64,000 nt of DNA, from NCBI RefSeq assembly GCF_042650125.1, contig NZ_JBHSAP010000007.1:744001-808000 (forward strand). Reading direction: 5' to 3'. The notes beneath the pieces were generated by a model. That model made no database searches. It was not told where the DNA came from and saw only the letters and a program-made list of their open reading frames with translations. The position numbers and the translations under genes are program-made. The stretch is from Salinithrix halophila. GTDB taxonomy: Bacteria > Bacillota > Bacilli > Thermoactinomycetales > DSM-45169. Shown here piece by piece: positions 25,419 through 34,278 of this stretch. How positions within the stretch are numbered: position 1 is the first letter of the stretch; each line of letters begins with the position of its first letter.

Positions 25419-25859
25419 TCAGCCTTCCTGTCTTCCTTTTCCCTCGCCTACCCTTCTCGCCACAGCCTCCACCGCTTCATCCAGGACGGGATCCACGATC
25501 GTGATCGTGAACACATCCAAGCCAAATGGAGCATCATCGAAGCGTTCCAATCTTTCCAGGTATTCCTTCGCCTGTCTCTGCAATCTGCTGAGATCGATGC
25601 CCAAAGCATCCTCAGGAAAGGGTTCAAGCTTGGACAAAGCCCCTCGGAACAGTTTACGGGCACCATTCACATTGCCGTTCCGGTGGTGATACAGCCCGAC
25701 AGCCACCTGGAGGAGGCCCTGATACAGAGGGTTGCGCCCTTCCTCCATCCATAGTTCTTCCAGCACCTCATGACATTCGTAATAATCCCGATCCCGATTG
25801 AAATGATAAAGAAACTGTATAAAGAGGGGAGAATGAAACCCTTTCCGCTTCTCCTTCAC
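25419..25859 (-). CDS. DUF309 family protein
   Basis: 146 residues. The family signature YYECHEVLEELWMEEG is at about 26-41, followed by LYQGLLQVAVGLYHHRNGN, giving an all-helical bundle with conserved His and Glu. Start is GTG 25859 after AGGAGGTGG. First gene of a leftward trio ending with DUF2203. Function unknown. Confidence 0.88.
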   Translation of the reverse strand: MKEKRKGFHSPLFIQFLYHFNRDRDYYECHEVLEELWMEEGRNPLYQGLLQVAVGLYHHRNGNVNGARKLFRGALSKLEPFPEDALGIDLSRLQRQAKEYLERLERFDDAPFGLDVFTITIVDPVLDEAVEAVARRVGEGKGRQEG

Positions 25860-25967
25860 AAAACCACCTCCTCGGGAAAGTTCCTACATGCTTAGTCGTG
25901 GCGGTGGGATTTTAACGCTGTTTCCTTTACAATAGTACAGGAAGAGTGACGGGAAAGGAGCCAACCG

Positions 25968-26201
25968 ATGAACCTGGAAAACCCAAGCCGGGAAAACCTC
26001 GATTTCATGATCAACGGGATCAAAACCCACCTGAAGCTGGTCAATGCCGGCCTGATTAAACCAGAAGACTACAGCCTGGACGCCTACGATGAAGTACTCG
26101 ACTTGTATCGCATGGTCGAAAAAAAACAGGGAAACCTAACCATGATGGAATTGGAAGGCATACTCGAAGAACTGAGAGAGCTAAAATCCAATCAAGGATA
26201 A
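25968..26201 (+). CDS. DUF1128 protein, YfkK-like
   Basis: 77 residues, acidic and helical, clearly like Bacillus YfkK: NLDFMINGIKTHLKLVNAG near the N-terminus and YDEVLDLYRMVEKKQG in the centre. The ATG at 25968 follows AAAGGAG. It is transcribed alone and ends at a strong terminator. Cytosolic; function unknown. A related role in the stress response has not been shown. Confidence 0.85.
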   Translation: MNLENPSRENLDFMINGIKTHLKLVNAGLIKPEDYSLDAYDEVLDLYRMVEKKQGNLTMMELEGILEELRELKSNQG

Positions 26202-26217
26202 TGTACCCGAAGGGAAA

Positions 26218-26260
26218 AACGAGTACCCCCGCGAACAACCAGGGAGGTACTCGTTTTTTC
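26218..26260. terminator. Bidirectional terminator after DUF1128 gene
   Basis: AACGAGTACC / GGTACTCGTT stem followed on + by TTTTTTC and on - by TTTTTCCC. Confidence 0.88.
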
Positions 26261-26273
26261 TATCCAGCGGCTT

Positions 26274-26666
26274 TCATTCAAAGGCCTTTCCCAATTCTGC
26301 CGGAATCGGTACGCTCTTTCGCGCCTTGAGATCAATCGTAACACTGGTTACCTCGGCATCGGCCACCCGCTCCCCCTCCCCGTTGTGGATAACGTGCTTC
26401 AACACATAACTGGTCCGTCCTTTTCTAACCGGTTCAGTTGTAACCGTCAAGTGTTCGCCCAGTAGGGCTTCCTTTCGATAATTGATGTCGATGTTAACAG
26501 TGACCGTCCCCACATTCATCTCCGTCAATGTATCGAAAGGGAGGTTCACCTTGTTATACCAATCCTCTCGGCTCCATTCCATGTACTCCAGGTATTTGGC
26601 ATTGTTAACATGACCCATTACGTCAATTTCTGTGGGTCGTACTTCGATGGTGATGGACGTTTGCAA
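26274..26666 (-). CDS. Acyl-CoA thioesterase, hotdog (4HBT) fold
   Basis: 130 residues. The family opening is VRPTEIDVMGHVNNAKYLEY, with the catalytic Asp in EIDVMGHVNN, followed by FDTLTEMNVGTV and IDINYRKEA. The frame opens at 26717, but CAGGAGGT fixes a TTG start at 26666. It hydrolyses acyl-CoA esters; chain-length preference is unknown. Single gene. Confidence 0.87.
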   Translation of the reverse strand: MQTSITIEVRPTEIDVMGHVNNAKYLEYMEWSREDWYNKVNLPFDTLTEMNVGTVTVNIDINYRKEALLGEHLTVTTEPVRKGRTSYVLKHVIHNGEGERVADAEVTSVTIDLKARKSVPIPAELGKAFE

Positions 26667-26971
26667 TGAAATTCTACCTCCTGCCCGTGGTCTTCCTTCC
26701 ACGGCTTTCTTTTCCACACCCCCGCCCCATGCTCCTGCCCGAATTCATGCATAGATCTCCACAAAAAAAGTTTCTAACCGCAAAAAAGGGGTTATTTGTC
26801 AATAAGAAACTCGTTTTCCGGCGCAAAGTGGCGTGTGTAAAAGCACGAACACGAATCATCCGCCATATTTGGCTAAATTGGCTATTGACACCACGTGAGA
26901 AGGGTTTATCTTTGTAGTAGGGAGATCTTTCTCCTGATATCACCCTTATACCCCCGAAAGGAGGGCTCATC
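26667..26971. other. Intergenic region between thioesterase and small protein
   Basis: About 300 bases. It holds a promoter for the small gene (26885-26912). In the transcript leader GGAGA-TCTT-TCTCC (about 26921-26934) can form a hairpin inside outer arms AAGGGT/ACCCTT. The rest, 26690-26880, shows nothing clear. Confidence 0.6.
26885..26912 (+). promoter_or_regulatory. Promoter of the 49-residue protein
   Basis: Perfect TTGACA (26885-26890), 16-base spacer, TATCTT (26907-26912), leading to the small gene at 26972. Confidence 0.6.
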
Positions 26972-27121
26972 ATGTCTAAGAAATCATTGCTCTCTGCCGC
27001 CAAGAGCAGGGAAGAACTGCCGGTGCCGCCAGGAATCATCCCCCACTTCCTGCTCAAGCGCAAGAAAAAAACCGCCCCGGCCATGCAAGCCGGGACGGCT
27101 GTCAAAAACAAGATCCATTGA
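26972..27121 (+). CDS. Small basic protein, 49 residues
   Basis: ATG 26972 follows GAAAGGAGGG, an excellent ribosome site, and a TTGACA promoter lies upstream. The product begins MSKKSLLSAAKSREELP, contains PPGIIPHFLLKRKKK and ends VKNKIH. It is basic with no membrane segment. Not recognised, but promoter, ribosome site and downstream terminator all agree. A longer frame on the opposite strand here is not supported. Confidence 0.65.
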   Translation: MSKKSLLSAAKSREELPVPPGIIPHFLLKRKKKTAPAMQAGTAVKNKIH

Positions 27122-27209
27122 TACCTTATCAAAAAAAAAGACAAATGACAAAGCCACCGCCGGCTGGCTCACTTGTCGAGCAGACAATAAAAAAAACGTA
27201 CCCTTTATG

Positions 27210-27255
27210 ACGGCTTTTCCCCATGTTTGACGGGAGGAAAAGCCGTTTGGTTTTT
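27210..27255 (+). terminator. Terminator after the 49-residue protein
   Basis: ACGGCTTTTCC / GGAAAAGCCGT stem followed by TTGGTTTTTC. Confidence 0.82.
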
Positions 27256-27262
27256 CTACACA

Positions 27263-27294
27263 CAAAAAAATACCCGGGGCCGTAGCCCCGAGTA
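27263..27294 (-). terminator. Terminator of the pdh operon
   Basis: TACTCGGGGC-TACG-GCCCCGGGTA hairpin followed on the minus strand by TTTTTTT, just past the pdhD stop. Confidence 0.9.
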
Positions 27295-27307
27295 TGAATC
27301 TGGTTGG

Positions 27308-28723
27308 TTATTTGTTCACCATATGAATCGCATTGCCCATAATGCCTTCTGCTGCTTCCATGAAGGTTTCCGGAAGAGAGGGGTGAGCGTGAATGGTAAG
27401 GGCGATATCCTCGGCGTTAGCGCCCATCTCAATAGCCAGAACCACTTCAGCAATCAGGCTAGCAGCTTCAGGGCCAACGATTTGCGCGCCCAGGATTTGT
27501 TTCGTCTCCTTGTCGGCCACGACCTGGAAGAAGCCGTCAGCTGCATCCAGGGAAAGGGCACGGCCATTGGCGGCGAAGGAAAAGCGGCTGACGGCCACCT
27601 CATAGCCCGCTTCTTTGGCTTCCTGCTCGGTCATGCCAGTATAGGCCAATTCTGGGTCAGAGAAGATGACATAGGGCATCGCACGGTAATCAACCACACT
27701 GGGCTCACCGGCGATGGCTTCGGCAGCCACTTTACCCTCATAGCTGGCTTTATGGGCCAACATGGGTTGGCCAGCGATGTCACCGATGACAAAGACTTTT
27801 TCATTCTTAGTTCGCATTTGCTCGTCATGGGCGATAAAGCCACGCTCATCTACCTCAAGGCCAGCTTGGTCCAGGCCCAGTTCGTCGGTGTTGGGAGTGC
27901 GACCGATGGAAACCAGCACTTTGTCCGCACTCCAGGACTTCTCTTCACCTTTCACTTCAGCGTGGACCGTGACACCATCCCCGGACTTGTCAGCCTTCTG
28001 GACCATCGCATTGGTGACCACTTCGACGCCCAGCTTCTTCAGATTCCGTTTCACCATACGGGACATGGAAGGATCCACACCGGGAAGAATGGAGTCCATT
28101 CCCTCCAGAATGGTCACTTCGGTACCCAGCTTAGCATAAGCGATTCCCAGCTCCAGGCCGATATAGCCCCCGCCGACAACGATCATCTTGGCAGGTTGTT
28201 CCGTGAGGTTAAGGGCTTCGGTGGAGGAAATAATTTTCTTTCCGTCGAAAGGCAACGCTTTGATTTGGGTCGGGCGGGAACCCGTCGCCAGAATGCAGTG
28301 GTTAAACTGATAGGTGGTGCTGTTGCTCTCGGTAGCCACCTTACAGGTATCCTCGCCGGTGAAGTATACCTCACCCTGAACCACTTCCACCTTGTTTCCT
28401 TTCAATAGAGACCCGACGCCACCGGTCAGTTTTTTGACTACACTGTCCTTCCACTTGATCATGTCGGGGAAATTGATCTTGACTCCGTCTACTTCAATCC
28501 CCATATGGGAGGAGTTCTTCATTTTATTCACTTCGTCCGCGGCGTGGATCAGAGCTTTAGAAGGGATGCAACCCCGATTAAGGCAAACCCCGCCAAGCTC
28601 GGCTTTATCCACAAGCGTCACTTTTTTCCCCAGCTGAGCAGCACGGATGGCGGCGACATATCCGCCAGGGCCGCCCCCGACGACCAAGACGTCGACTTCG
28701 TTCGCGAAATCTCCTACTACCAT
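27308..28723 (-). CDS. pdhD: Dihydrolipoyl dehydrogenase (E3)
   Basis: 471 residues. FAD loop GGGPGGYVAAIRAAQLG is near residues 15-31, the redox disulfide lies in GVCLNRGCIPSK, the NAD loop in VVGGGYIGLELG, and the active-site His in TIHAHPSLPE near the C-terminus. It reoxidises dihydrolipoyl groups of E2. Last gene of pdhABCD, starting one base after pdhC. The ATG 28723 follows GGAGAT. It may also serve other 2-oxoacid complexes and the glycine cleavage system. Confidence 0.97.
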   Translation of the reverse strand: MVVGDFANEVDVLVVGGGPGGYVAAIRAAQLGKKVTLVDKAELGGVCLNRGCIPSKALIHAADEVNKMKNSSHMGIEVDGVKINFPDMIKWKDSVVKKLTGGVGSLLKGNKVEVVQGEVYFTGEDTCKVATESNSTTYQFNHCILATGSRPTQIKALPFDGKKIISSTEALNLTEQPAKMIVVGGGYIGLELGIAYAKLGTEVTILEGMDSILPGVDPSMSRMVKRNLKKLGVEVVTNAMVQKADKSGDGVTVHAEVKGEEKSWSADKVLVSIGRTPNTDELGLDQAGLEVDERGFIAHDEQMRTKNEKVFVIGDIAGQPMLAHKASYEGKVAAEAIAGEPSVVDYRAMPYVIFSDPELAYTGMTEQEAKEAGYEVAVSRFSFAANGRALSLDAADGFFQVVADKETKQILGAQIVGPEAASLIAEVVLAIEMGANAEDIALTIHAHPSLPETFMEAAEGIMGNAIHMVNK

Positions 28724-28724
28724 A

Positions 28725-30023
28725 TTAATTCATCTCCATCATCAAGAGTTTCGGGTTTTCCAGCAACTCTTTGACACGGTTGAGGAAGCGCGCAGCCACG
28801 TCGCCGTCGATCAAGCGGTGATCGATGGACAGGGAGACGTTCATCATCGGTCGGATGACAACCTCACCGTCGATCGCAACCGGACGATCCGCCATCTTAC
28901 CCATACCAAAGATCGCTACTTCCGGATAGTTGATGATTGGTGTGAAATACTGACCGCCGAAGGAACCAATGTTCGTGATAGTAAAGGTGCTACCCTTCAG
29001 TTCATCGACACCAGCTTTCCGGTTGCGGGTCCGGTCAACGACTTCCCGGATTTCATCGGCCAGGGTAAAGATCGACTTGCGGTCCACATTTTTAACCACG
29101 GGTACCACCAGGCCGTCTTCCGTTGCGGTGGCAATCCCCATGTTGTAGTACTTCTTGATGACGATTTCTTCCTTCTCGTCATCGATCGAAGCATTCAAGG
29201 TCGGGAATTCATGCAGAGCTGCGGTGAGCGCCTTCACCACGAAAGGAAGGTAGGTCAGCTTAATTCCCTTTTGCTCGGCCACCGGTTTGGCCCACTTCCG
29301 CACCTCGATCAATTCGGAAGCGTCGATTTCTTCCATCACGGTAACATGAGGTGCCGTGTACACGCTTTGAGCCATCCGCTTTGCGATGGTTCGGCGCATT
29401 CCCCGAAGCGGCATCCGCTCTTCATCACCTTGGGCAATGGGTGCGGCTGCCTTTTTCTCTTCCTTGGCGGCTTCCTGCTTCTCTTCATCTTTGGAAATCT
29501 CAGGGGCCGGGGCTTCTTTCTTCGCGCCTCCGTCCTTGAAATTCTCCAGGTCTTCTAAGGTTACGCGACCGTTTTTACCGGAACCTTCCACTTCTCCGAT
29601 ATCAATACCCATCTCCCGCGCTTTTTTCCGCACGGAGGGCATAGCCAATACATCGCGACCGGCAGCTTTCGGTGCCTCGGTTTGCTTGGCTGTAGTTTCT
29701 TCCTTCTTACTCTCCGGCTTATCCTCTGTCTTAGGCTCTTCCTTCTCTTCCTGCTGTTCTTCGCCGCCTTCATCGGCTCCAGCATCATCGGTCTCGAACA
29801 CGGCTAGGACAGAACCCACTTCCACAACTTCCCCTTCACCAGCGTTCAGCTTCTTCACCGTTCCTGTCACTGGAGAAGGAATTTCGACGACTGCCTTGTC
29901 TGTCTGAACTTCCGCCAGCACATCGTCTTCATTGATCGAGTCGCCTTCTTTGACATGGAACTTGACGATTTCACCTTCGTGGATACCTTCACCCACATCA
30001 GGCAATTTAAATTCAAATGCCAA
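28725..30023 (-). CDS. pdhC: Dihydrolipoamide acetyltransferase (E2) of pyruvate dehydrogenase
   Basis: 432 residues: one lipoyl domain (lysine in VQTDKAVVEI, near residue 42), an acidic/Ala-Pro linker, a peripheral-subunit-binding domain (MPSVRKKAREMGIDIGEV near 130) and the catalytic acetyltransferase domain with SIDHRLIDGDVAARF at the end. Transfers acetyl from E1 to CoA. The start is a TTG at 30023 after AAAGGGGG. Third gene in the operon. Confidence 0.97.
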   Translation of the reverse strand: MAFEFKLPDVGEGIHEGEIVKFHVKEGDSINEDDVLAEVQTDKAVVEIPSPVTGTVKKLNAGEGEVVEVGSVLAVFETDDAGADEGGEEQQEEKEEPKTEDKPESKKEETTAKQTEAPKAAGRDVLAMPSVRKKAREMGIDIGEVEGSGKNGRVTLEDLENFKDGGAKKEAPAPEISKDEEKQEAAKEEKKAAAPIAQGDEERMPLRGMRRTIAKRMAQSVYTAPHVTVMEEIDASELIEVRKWAKPVAEQKGIKLTYLPFVVKALTAALHEFPTLNASIDDEKEEIVIKKYYNMGIATATEDGLVVPVVKNVDRKSIFTLADEIREVVDRTRNRKAGVDELKGSTFTITNIGSFGGQYFTPIINYPEVAIFGMGKMADRPVAIDGEVVIRPMMNVSLSIDHRLIDGDVAARFLNRVKELLENPKLLMMEMN

Positions 30024-30055
30024 GGTTGGAACCCCCTTTCAGATTGGATATCCGA

Positions 30056-31036
30056 TCAAAAGTCGAGTGTTTTATAGATCCCGGCGCAGACTCGTTCCAC
30101 TGAGGGTAAGTATTCATCTTCGATCGCGGTCAGCGGGTACGGAGTATCAAAGCCGGTCACACGGACCACCGGGGCCTCCAGAGAAAGGATCGCTTCTTCG
30201 TTGATGCGTGCAGTCAGCTCTGCACCAACACCGCCGGTCTGAGGGGCTTCGTGGATGACCACGGCCCGATGGGTCTTCTTCACGGAGCCGATGATCGTCT
30301 CCAGATCGAAGGGAGAGATCGTCCGAAGGTCAATGACTTCCGCTTTCACACCGCGTTCTTTTTCTGCCTGAGCAGCCGCCTTTTCCGCCACATGAACCAT
30401 GGAACCATAGGCAATCAGCGTGACGTCGGATCCTTCTTTGACCACATTAGCTTTACCCAGGGGAACCGTATAGGCTTCCTCCGGTACATCCGCCTTGATG
30501 GAGCGATACAGTTTCATCGGTTCATAGAAGATCACCGGATCCTCATCGCGGATAGCGGAGATCAGAAGCCCTTTCGCATCGTAGGGGTTGGAGGGAACAA
30601 CCACCTTTACCCCCGGGCTGTGCATGAAGAGGGCTTCCAGGCTGTCAGAGTGCATTTCCGGCGTCTTCACACCGCCGCCATAAGGGATGCGAATCGTGAT
30701 TGGAGCCGTAAATCGACCGCCGGAACGCATCCGGATTCGCGCAGCCTGTGTGGCGATTTGATCCATGCACTCGTAAACAAAACCGGCAAACTGGATTTCG
30801 GGTACCGGGCGGAAGCCGTGGTTTGCCAGGCCAATCGCCGCTCCGATGATGGCGGATTCAGCGAGGGGGGTATCGAAAGAGCGTTTTTCGCCGAAATTCT
30901 GATACAAATCGGCAGTCGCCCGGAACACGCCACCATTGACCCCTACGTCTTCACCGAGTACGATCACATTTTCATCTTGTTCCATCTCCGCGCGGAGACC
31001 ATCGTTGATAGCTTTAATTAACGTCATGGTGGCCAT
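30056..31036 (-). CDS. pdhB: Pyruvate dehydrogenase E1 component, beta subunit
   Basis: 326 residues with the transketolase pyrimidine-binding domain first (VIVLGEDVGVNGGVFRAT near 25) and the C-terminal domain afterwards. FETPLAE-type motif reads FDTPLAESAIIGAAIGLA. It forms the thiamine-diphosphate E1 heterotetramer with PdhA. Start ATG 31036 after GGAGGG, two bases after the pdhA stop, so coupled with it. Confidence 0.96.
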   Translation of the reverse strand: MATMTLIKAINDGLRAEMEQDENVIVLGEDVGVNGGVFRATADLYQNFGEKRSFDTPLAESAIIGAAIGLANHGFRPVPEIQFAGFVYECMDQIATQAARIRMRSGGRFTAPITIRIPYGGGVKTPEMHSDSLEALFMHSPGVKVVVPSNPYDAKGLLISAIRDEDPVIFYEPMKLYRSIKADVPEEAYTVPLGKANVVKEGSDVTLIAYGSMVHVAEKAAAQAEKERGVKAEVIDLRTISPFDLETIIGSVKKTHRAVVIHEAPQTGGVGAELTARINEEAILSLEAPVVRVTGFDTPYPLTAIEDEYLPSVERVCAGIYKTLDF

Positions 31037-31038
31037 GA

Positions 31039-32124
31039 TTATTTGCCCTCCTTCCAGGAGAGGTATTCATCTTTTTGTTTTTTGAGGATTGCCGGCGTTT
31101 CAGCGTAGAGATCGTCGATCAGTTCGGAGACTGTTCCCTTCGGCGCTTTCTCTACCTTCTTGATCGCTTCGTTCATTTCGTTGAGGACTTCTTCTTTCAC
31201 GCGCTCTTCCTCTTCATCGGACCACAGGTTCTTCGAATCCAGGTATTGGCGAAGACGCTTGAGAGGATCTTTCTTAGAAGTCCATCCTTCTTCCTCTTCC
31301 TTGGTCCGATACCGACCCGGATCGTCGCCAGCCATGGTGTGGGGGCCGACGCGGTATGTGACGGCTTCGATGAGAGTCGGGCCTTCTCCTTTACGGGCAC
31401 GGTCGGCAGCATCCTTGGTCGCCTGGTAGACAGCCAGTGCATCATTACCGTCGACACGGATACCGGCGATGCCATAGGCCACAGCTTTCTGAGCGATCGT
31501 CTCTGCCCGCGTCTGCTTATGGAAGGGCACACTGATGGCGTATTGGTTGTTCTGACAGAAGAAAATAGAATTGGCGTCATAGACACCGGCAAAATTGAGA
31601 CCTTCGTGGAAATCCCCTTCGGAGGTGGCCCCATCACCAAAGAAAGCGATTGCCACATGATCCTCCTCTCTCAGCCGGAACGCCCAGCCAGACCCGGCAC
31701 AATGGAGGACATGAGCGGCGATGATAATCTGCGGTGGGTAAGCATTCACGTCATCTGGTGTCTTCATCCCCGTGATCTGGCCGCGGGAATTCAGGAAGAC
31801 ATTCTCCATCGGAAGGCCGTGATACATCGCGGTTCCTACATCCCGATAGCTGGGGTACAGCATATCGCTCTTCTTCAGGGCTGCCATGGAAGCGATCTGA
31901 CATGCTTCCTGACCGGCCATCGGTGCATAAAAACCGAGCCGCCCCTGGCGGTTCAGCTTGATCGCACGTCCGTCGAAGGTACGGATGCGCAACATCCAAC
32001 TGTAGATGTCCTTCAGCTCGTCGTCGGAAAGGTCAGGTGCCTTTTGATCATTGACGATTTCGCCGTTTTCGTTCAGGATTTGGAACATTTCCGTTCCCTG
32101 TTTTAACTCCATCACTTTAGGCAC
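31039..32124 (-). CDS. pdhA: Pyruvate dehydrogenase E1 component, alpha subunit
   Basis: 361 residues. The thiamine-diphosphate motif is GDGATSEGDFHEGLNFA near residue 155-171, closing with FCQNN. Phosphorylation-loop-like YRVGPHTMAGDDPGRYR follows. Start is GTG 32124 behind GAGGTG. First gene of pdhABCD, with a clear sigma-A promoter about 270 bases upstream. Decarboxylates pyruvate and acetylates lipoyl groups on E2. Confidence 0.97.
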   Translation of the reverse strand: MPKVMELKQGTEMFQILNENGEIVNDQKAPDLSDDELKDIYSWMLRIRTFDGRAIKLNRQGRLGFYAPMAGQEACQIASMAALKKSDMLYPSYRDVGTAMYHGLPMENVFLNSRGQITGMKTPDDVNAYPPQIIIAAHVLHCAGSGWAFRLREEDHVAIAFFGDGATSEGDFHEGLNFAGVYDANSIFFCQNNQYAISVPFHKQTRAETIAQKAVAYGIAGIRVDGNDALAVYQATKDAADRARKGEGPTLIEAVTYRVGPHTMAGDDPGRYRTKEEEEGWTSKKDPLKRLRQYLDSKNLWSDEEEERVKEEVLNEMNEAIKKVEKAPKGTVSELIDDLYAETPAILKKQKDEYLSWKEGK

Positions 32125-32366
32125 GATGGATACACCTCACTTCTTTGGTGGTCCCTTTCGGGCGGGAAGGCCAGGCAGTGGTTTCCATTCCGTTAGACTT
32201 CTCTTTTCTGGCACAAGACATGCGAAAAGCGGGCAAATCGCCCCGAAGTCCCTTTCGAAAAACTCCAATTGAAACACTACCCGACCTGACCTTGCAAAAA
32301 ACCTGTCGAACAAAGCAGCGACCAACCAATCCTGCTTGTATCTGGTGTCTTTTTTCTGTCTCTTCC

Positions 32367-32382
32367 ACCTGTGACAACAGGT
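32367..32382. promoter_or_regulatory. Palindrome near the pdh transcription start, candidate operator
   Basis: ACCTGT-GACA-ACAGGT, a perfect 6-bp inverted repeat located at about +5 to +20 of the predicted transcript. It could bind a repressor or form a short RNA hairpin. Its regulator is unknown. Confidence 0.35.
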
Positions 32383-32393
32383 TTACAACTGAA

Positions 32394-32422
32394 ATGATAC
32401 ACCTCGGAATTTTATCCGTCAA
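32394..32422 (-). promoter_or_regulatory. pdhABCD promoter
   Basis: Minus-strand TTGACG (32422-32417), 17-base spacer, TATCAT (32399-32394). Good sigma-A match, right orientation for the pdh operon. Confidence 0.7.
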
Positions 32423-32507
32423 CACTTTGGAAATACCGAGCTAAATGCAATAATACAGCATTGAAACAGAAGAGAAGAATATAATGGTACAGATGTTTTT
32501 GCAGGGT

Positions 32508-32538
32508 AAAAACCCCGTCCTTTCAAGGACGGGGTTTT
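32508..32538. terminator. Terminator after DUF6612-like lipoprotein
   Basis: AAAACCCCGTCC-TTTCAA-GGACGGGGTTTT, a symmetric strong stem with T and A flanks usable in both directions. Confidence 0.9.
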
Positions 32539-32555
32539 TGGAACGGGTTAATGCA

Positions 32556-33440
32556 TCACATTTCCTCAGCTTTGCTTTTTACCTCTTTCGGGACCGTAAT
32601 CGTCCCCTCAAACTTACCGGCATCCTTCATTTGCATCGTCTGTTCTACTTCAATGCTGCCTTTATCCTTAATCAGGATTTCCATGAAGGTAACCTGATTA
32701 ATTTTTTTCTGTTTGAAGGTTTTTTTGTCGATCAGGACGCTTTGGGAAAAATGAGTGATCTTGATGTCCTTAGAATTAATTGGCAATCCACTTTGCTGGA
32801 ATTGGGGTTCCAGGCTGGCTTTCATCTGCTTCACCAAGTCATTCATGACTTTTTTCATGTCCTCGCCTTTCAGATCCATCTTCAGTAGGAAGCCATCAGA
32901 TTGTTCCTTCATCGATATCGGGCCAGCTTCCTTGCCACCTGTCAGTTTATCCAATACTTTCTGAAATTGCTTTACGGATTCTGAAGGTTGTTGAACCTGG
33001 CCCGCACCCTGCACGGCTTCCATGCCTGTGGCTTTCGATTTCAACCATTTCTCGGGTCCTGCTTTCTGGTAAAGAGTGTTATCCACGAGGTACATCTCCA
33101 CCGGAAGCTTTTGCTCCTCCGTCTTCATGGTCCCCTTCATATGCATGGATGGGGGATCGTTTAGGTAATCCATTTTCATGCCGTAGTTCATGGCAATGTT
33201 CTCTTCGTCTCCGTTCACCTTTACCGTAAACATCTGATTTCCGTTCATGTCATAACTGATACCCTTTTCTTCCTGGCTCTTCTTTTCTACTTGGGCGATT
33301 ACTTCACCGACCGTCCAGTCCTTTTTTTCCTCGGGGTTGGCTTCCTTATTGTCGGAACCGGCTCCGGTCAGACTGCCGCATGCTACGAGGCCAAGCGATA
33401 GAAGGGCGATAAACGTAAAAGATAAGAGCTTTTTCACCAT
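32556..33440 (-). CDS. Lipoprotein, LolA/LppX-like fold (DUF6612-like)
   Basis: 294 residues. Signal peptide with lipobox LGLVACG, cysteine near residue 21. An acidic linker is followed by a long antiparallel-beta sequence with repeated short charged strands, such as MNYGMKMDYL, MKGTMKTEEQKLPVEMYLVD and LIDKKTFKQKKINQVTF. That pattern matches single-domain lipid-carrier-like lipoproteins of Bacillales (DUF6612). AAAGGGG precedes the ATG. Ligand unknown; single gene. Confidence 0.8.
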   Translation of the reverse strand: MVKKLLSFTFIALLSLGLVACGSLTGAGSDNKEANPEEKKDWTVGEVIAQVEKKSQEEKGISYDMNGNQMFTVKVNGDEENIAMNYGMKMDYLNDPPSMHMKGTMKTEEQKLPVEMYLVDNTLYQKAGPEKWLKSKATGMEAVQGAGQVQQPSESVKQFQKVLDKLTGGKEAGPISMKEQSDGFLLKMDLKGEDMKKVMNDLVKQMKASLEPQFQQSGLPINSKDIKITHFSQSVLIDKKTFKQKKINQVTFMEILIKDKGSIEVEQTMQMKDAGKFEGTITVPKEVKSKAEEM

Positions 33441-33587
33441 AAGAAACCCCTTTCGGTAATCGATTCATTCAGTCATACGGGCAAATTGCTGCATGGTTAC
33501 ACCGAACTAGGAAATCTTTTGTCGAAATTCCCTGTCTGTCCAGTGTATCACCCCTTTCCGACAGCGGCTATACCTTTCCGTGAACAG

Positions 33588-33626
33588 AAAAAACGAGGGA
33601 GGCCGTATTGGATACGACCTCCCTCG
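33588..33626 (-). terminator. Terminator after ferritin-like gene
   Basis: CGAGGGAGGTCGTATC / GATACGGCCTCCCTCG type stem (one mismatch), followed on the minus strand by TTTTTT. Confidence 0.88.
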
Positions 33627-33642
33627 GATAAGGGTATTCATT

Positions 33643-34077
33643 TCAGGAAAGACGGGGATCTTTCAGCAGGCGTTGCATTTCTTCCTTGTGATTCGATTCG
33701 TCAGCCACCATGCCTTCCAGTTCAATCTTGAGGCCGTGCTGACCAGCTGCTTCGGCCTGTTCGATCCGTTTGATATAACGCTTGATCGTTGCGTCCTCTT
33801 CAGCAATGGCGTATTCCAGCATGCCCCTTACATCACTCGCTTGTTTCACTTCGGCTGGTTTGACGACAGGGGTACCTCCCAATGAAGCAATCTTTTCAGA
33901 AAGGTAGCTGGCGTGTTTCATTTCATCCTGAATTTCCCCTTCAAAAAAACTTTTCAGCATGGGACGAGCTAAGCCTGAAACCGTCGCTGCGTTATAGGTG
34001 TAAGTGATGGCAGCGGCATATTCGTAAGCGAGGTCCTCGTTCAGTCCGTCGATCAAGGTTTTAATGTCTTGTTCCAT
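33643..34077 (-). CDS. Ferritin-like (bacterioferritin-type) diiron protein
   Basis: 144 residues forming a four-helix bundle. Metal-site carboxylates and histidines are visible in EYAAAITY, EIQDEMKHASYLSEKI, EEDATIKRY and DESNHKEEM, an E-x2-H type diiron site. The frame opens at 34350, but AAAGGAG places the start at ATG 34077. Likely stores or detoxifies iron in the cytosol. It is close to bacterioferritin and Dps-like ferritins; the exact subgroup is unclear. Confidence 0.82.
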   Translation of the reverse strand: MEQDIKTLIDGLNEDLAYEYAAAITYTYNAATVSGLARPMLKSFFEGEIQDEMKHASYLSEKIASLGGTPVVKPAEVKQASDVRGMLEYAIAEEDATIKRYIKRIEQAEAAGQHGLKIELEGMVADESNHKEEMQRLLKDPRLS

Positions 34078-34278
34078 CGAGAAATCGACTCCTTTCATTG
34101 TTAGGGAATCGCCTTCTGAACTAGTATTGGATTTCCCGAAAGGCAAAGAATCAAACATGGGATTCAATCTGCCCTCCCTCCTTCGACGCTCGCTTTCATC
34201 CCCATAAATGGATTTAGGGGTTTTCTCGTCGCAATGATATAATAGGGGGTGAACTTGCAGTGAAAAGGATGGATATCC

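Larger units (their letters stand above)
32125..32507. other. Intergenic leader of the pdh operon
   Basis: About 380 bases without a gene. It contains the pdh promoter (32394-32422), a palindrome at the transcript start (32367-32382) and a leader of roughly 260 bases in which I see no strong hairpin. Short frames here have no ribosome site. Confidence 0.7.

Noticed and set aside
27227..28408. Long + strand frame of 393 codons across pdhD
   Set aside because: Antisense to dihydrolipoyl dehydrogenase, whose motifs are intact on the other strand.
31075..32106. Long + strand frame of 343 codons across pdhA
   Set aside because: Antisense to PdhA with its complete thiamine-diphosphate motif; codon-bias effect of high GC.
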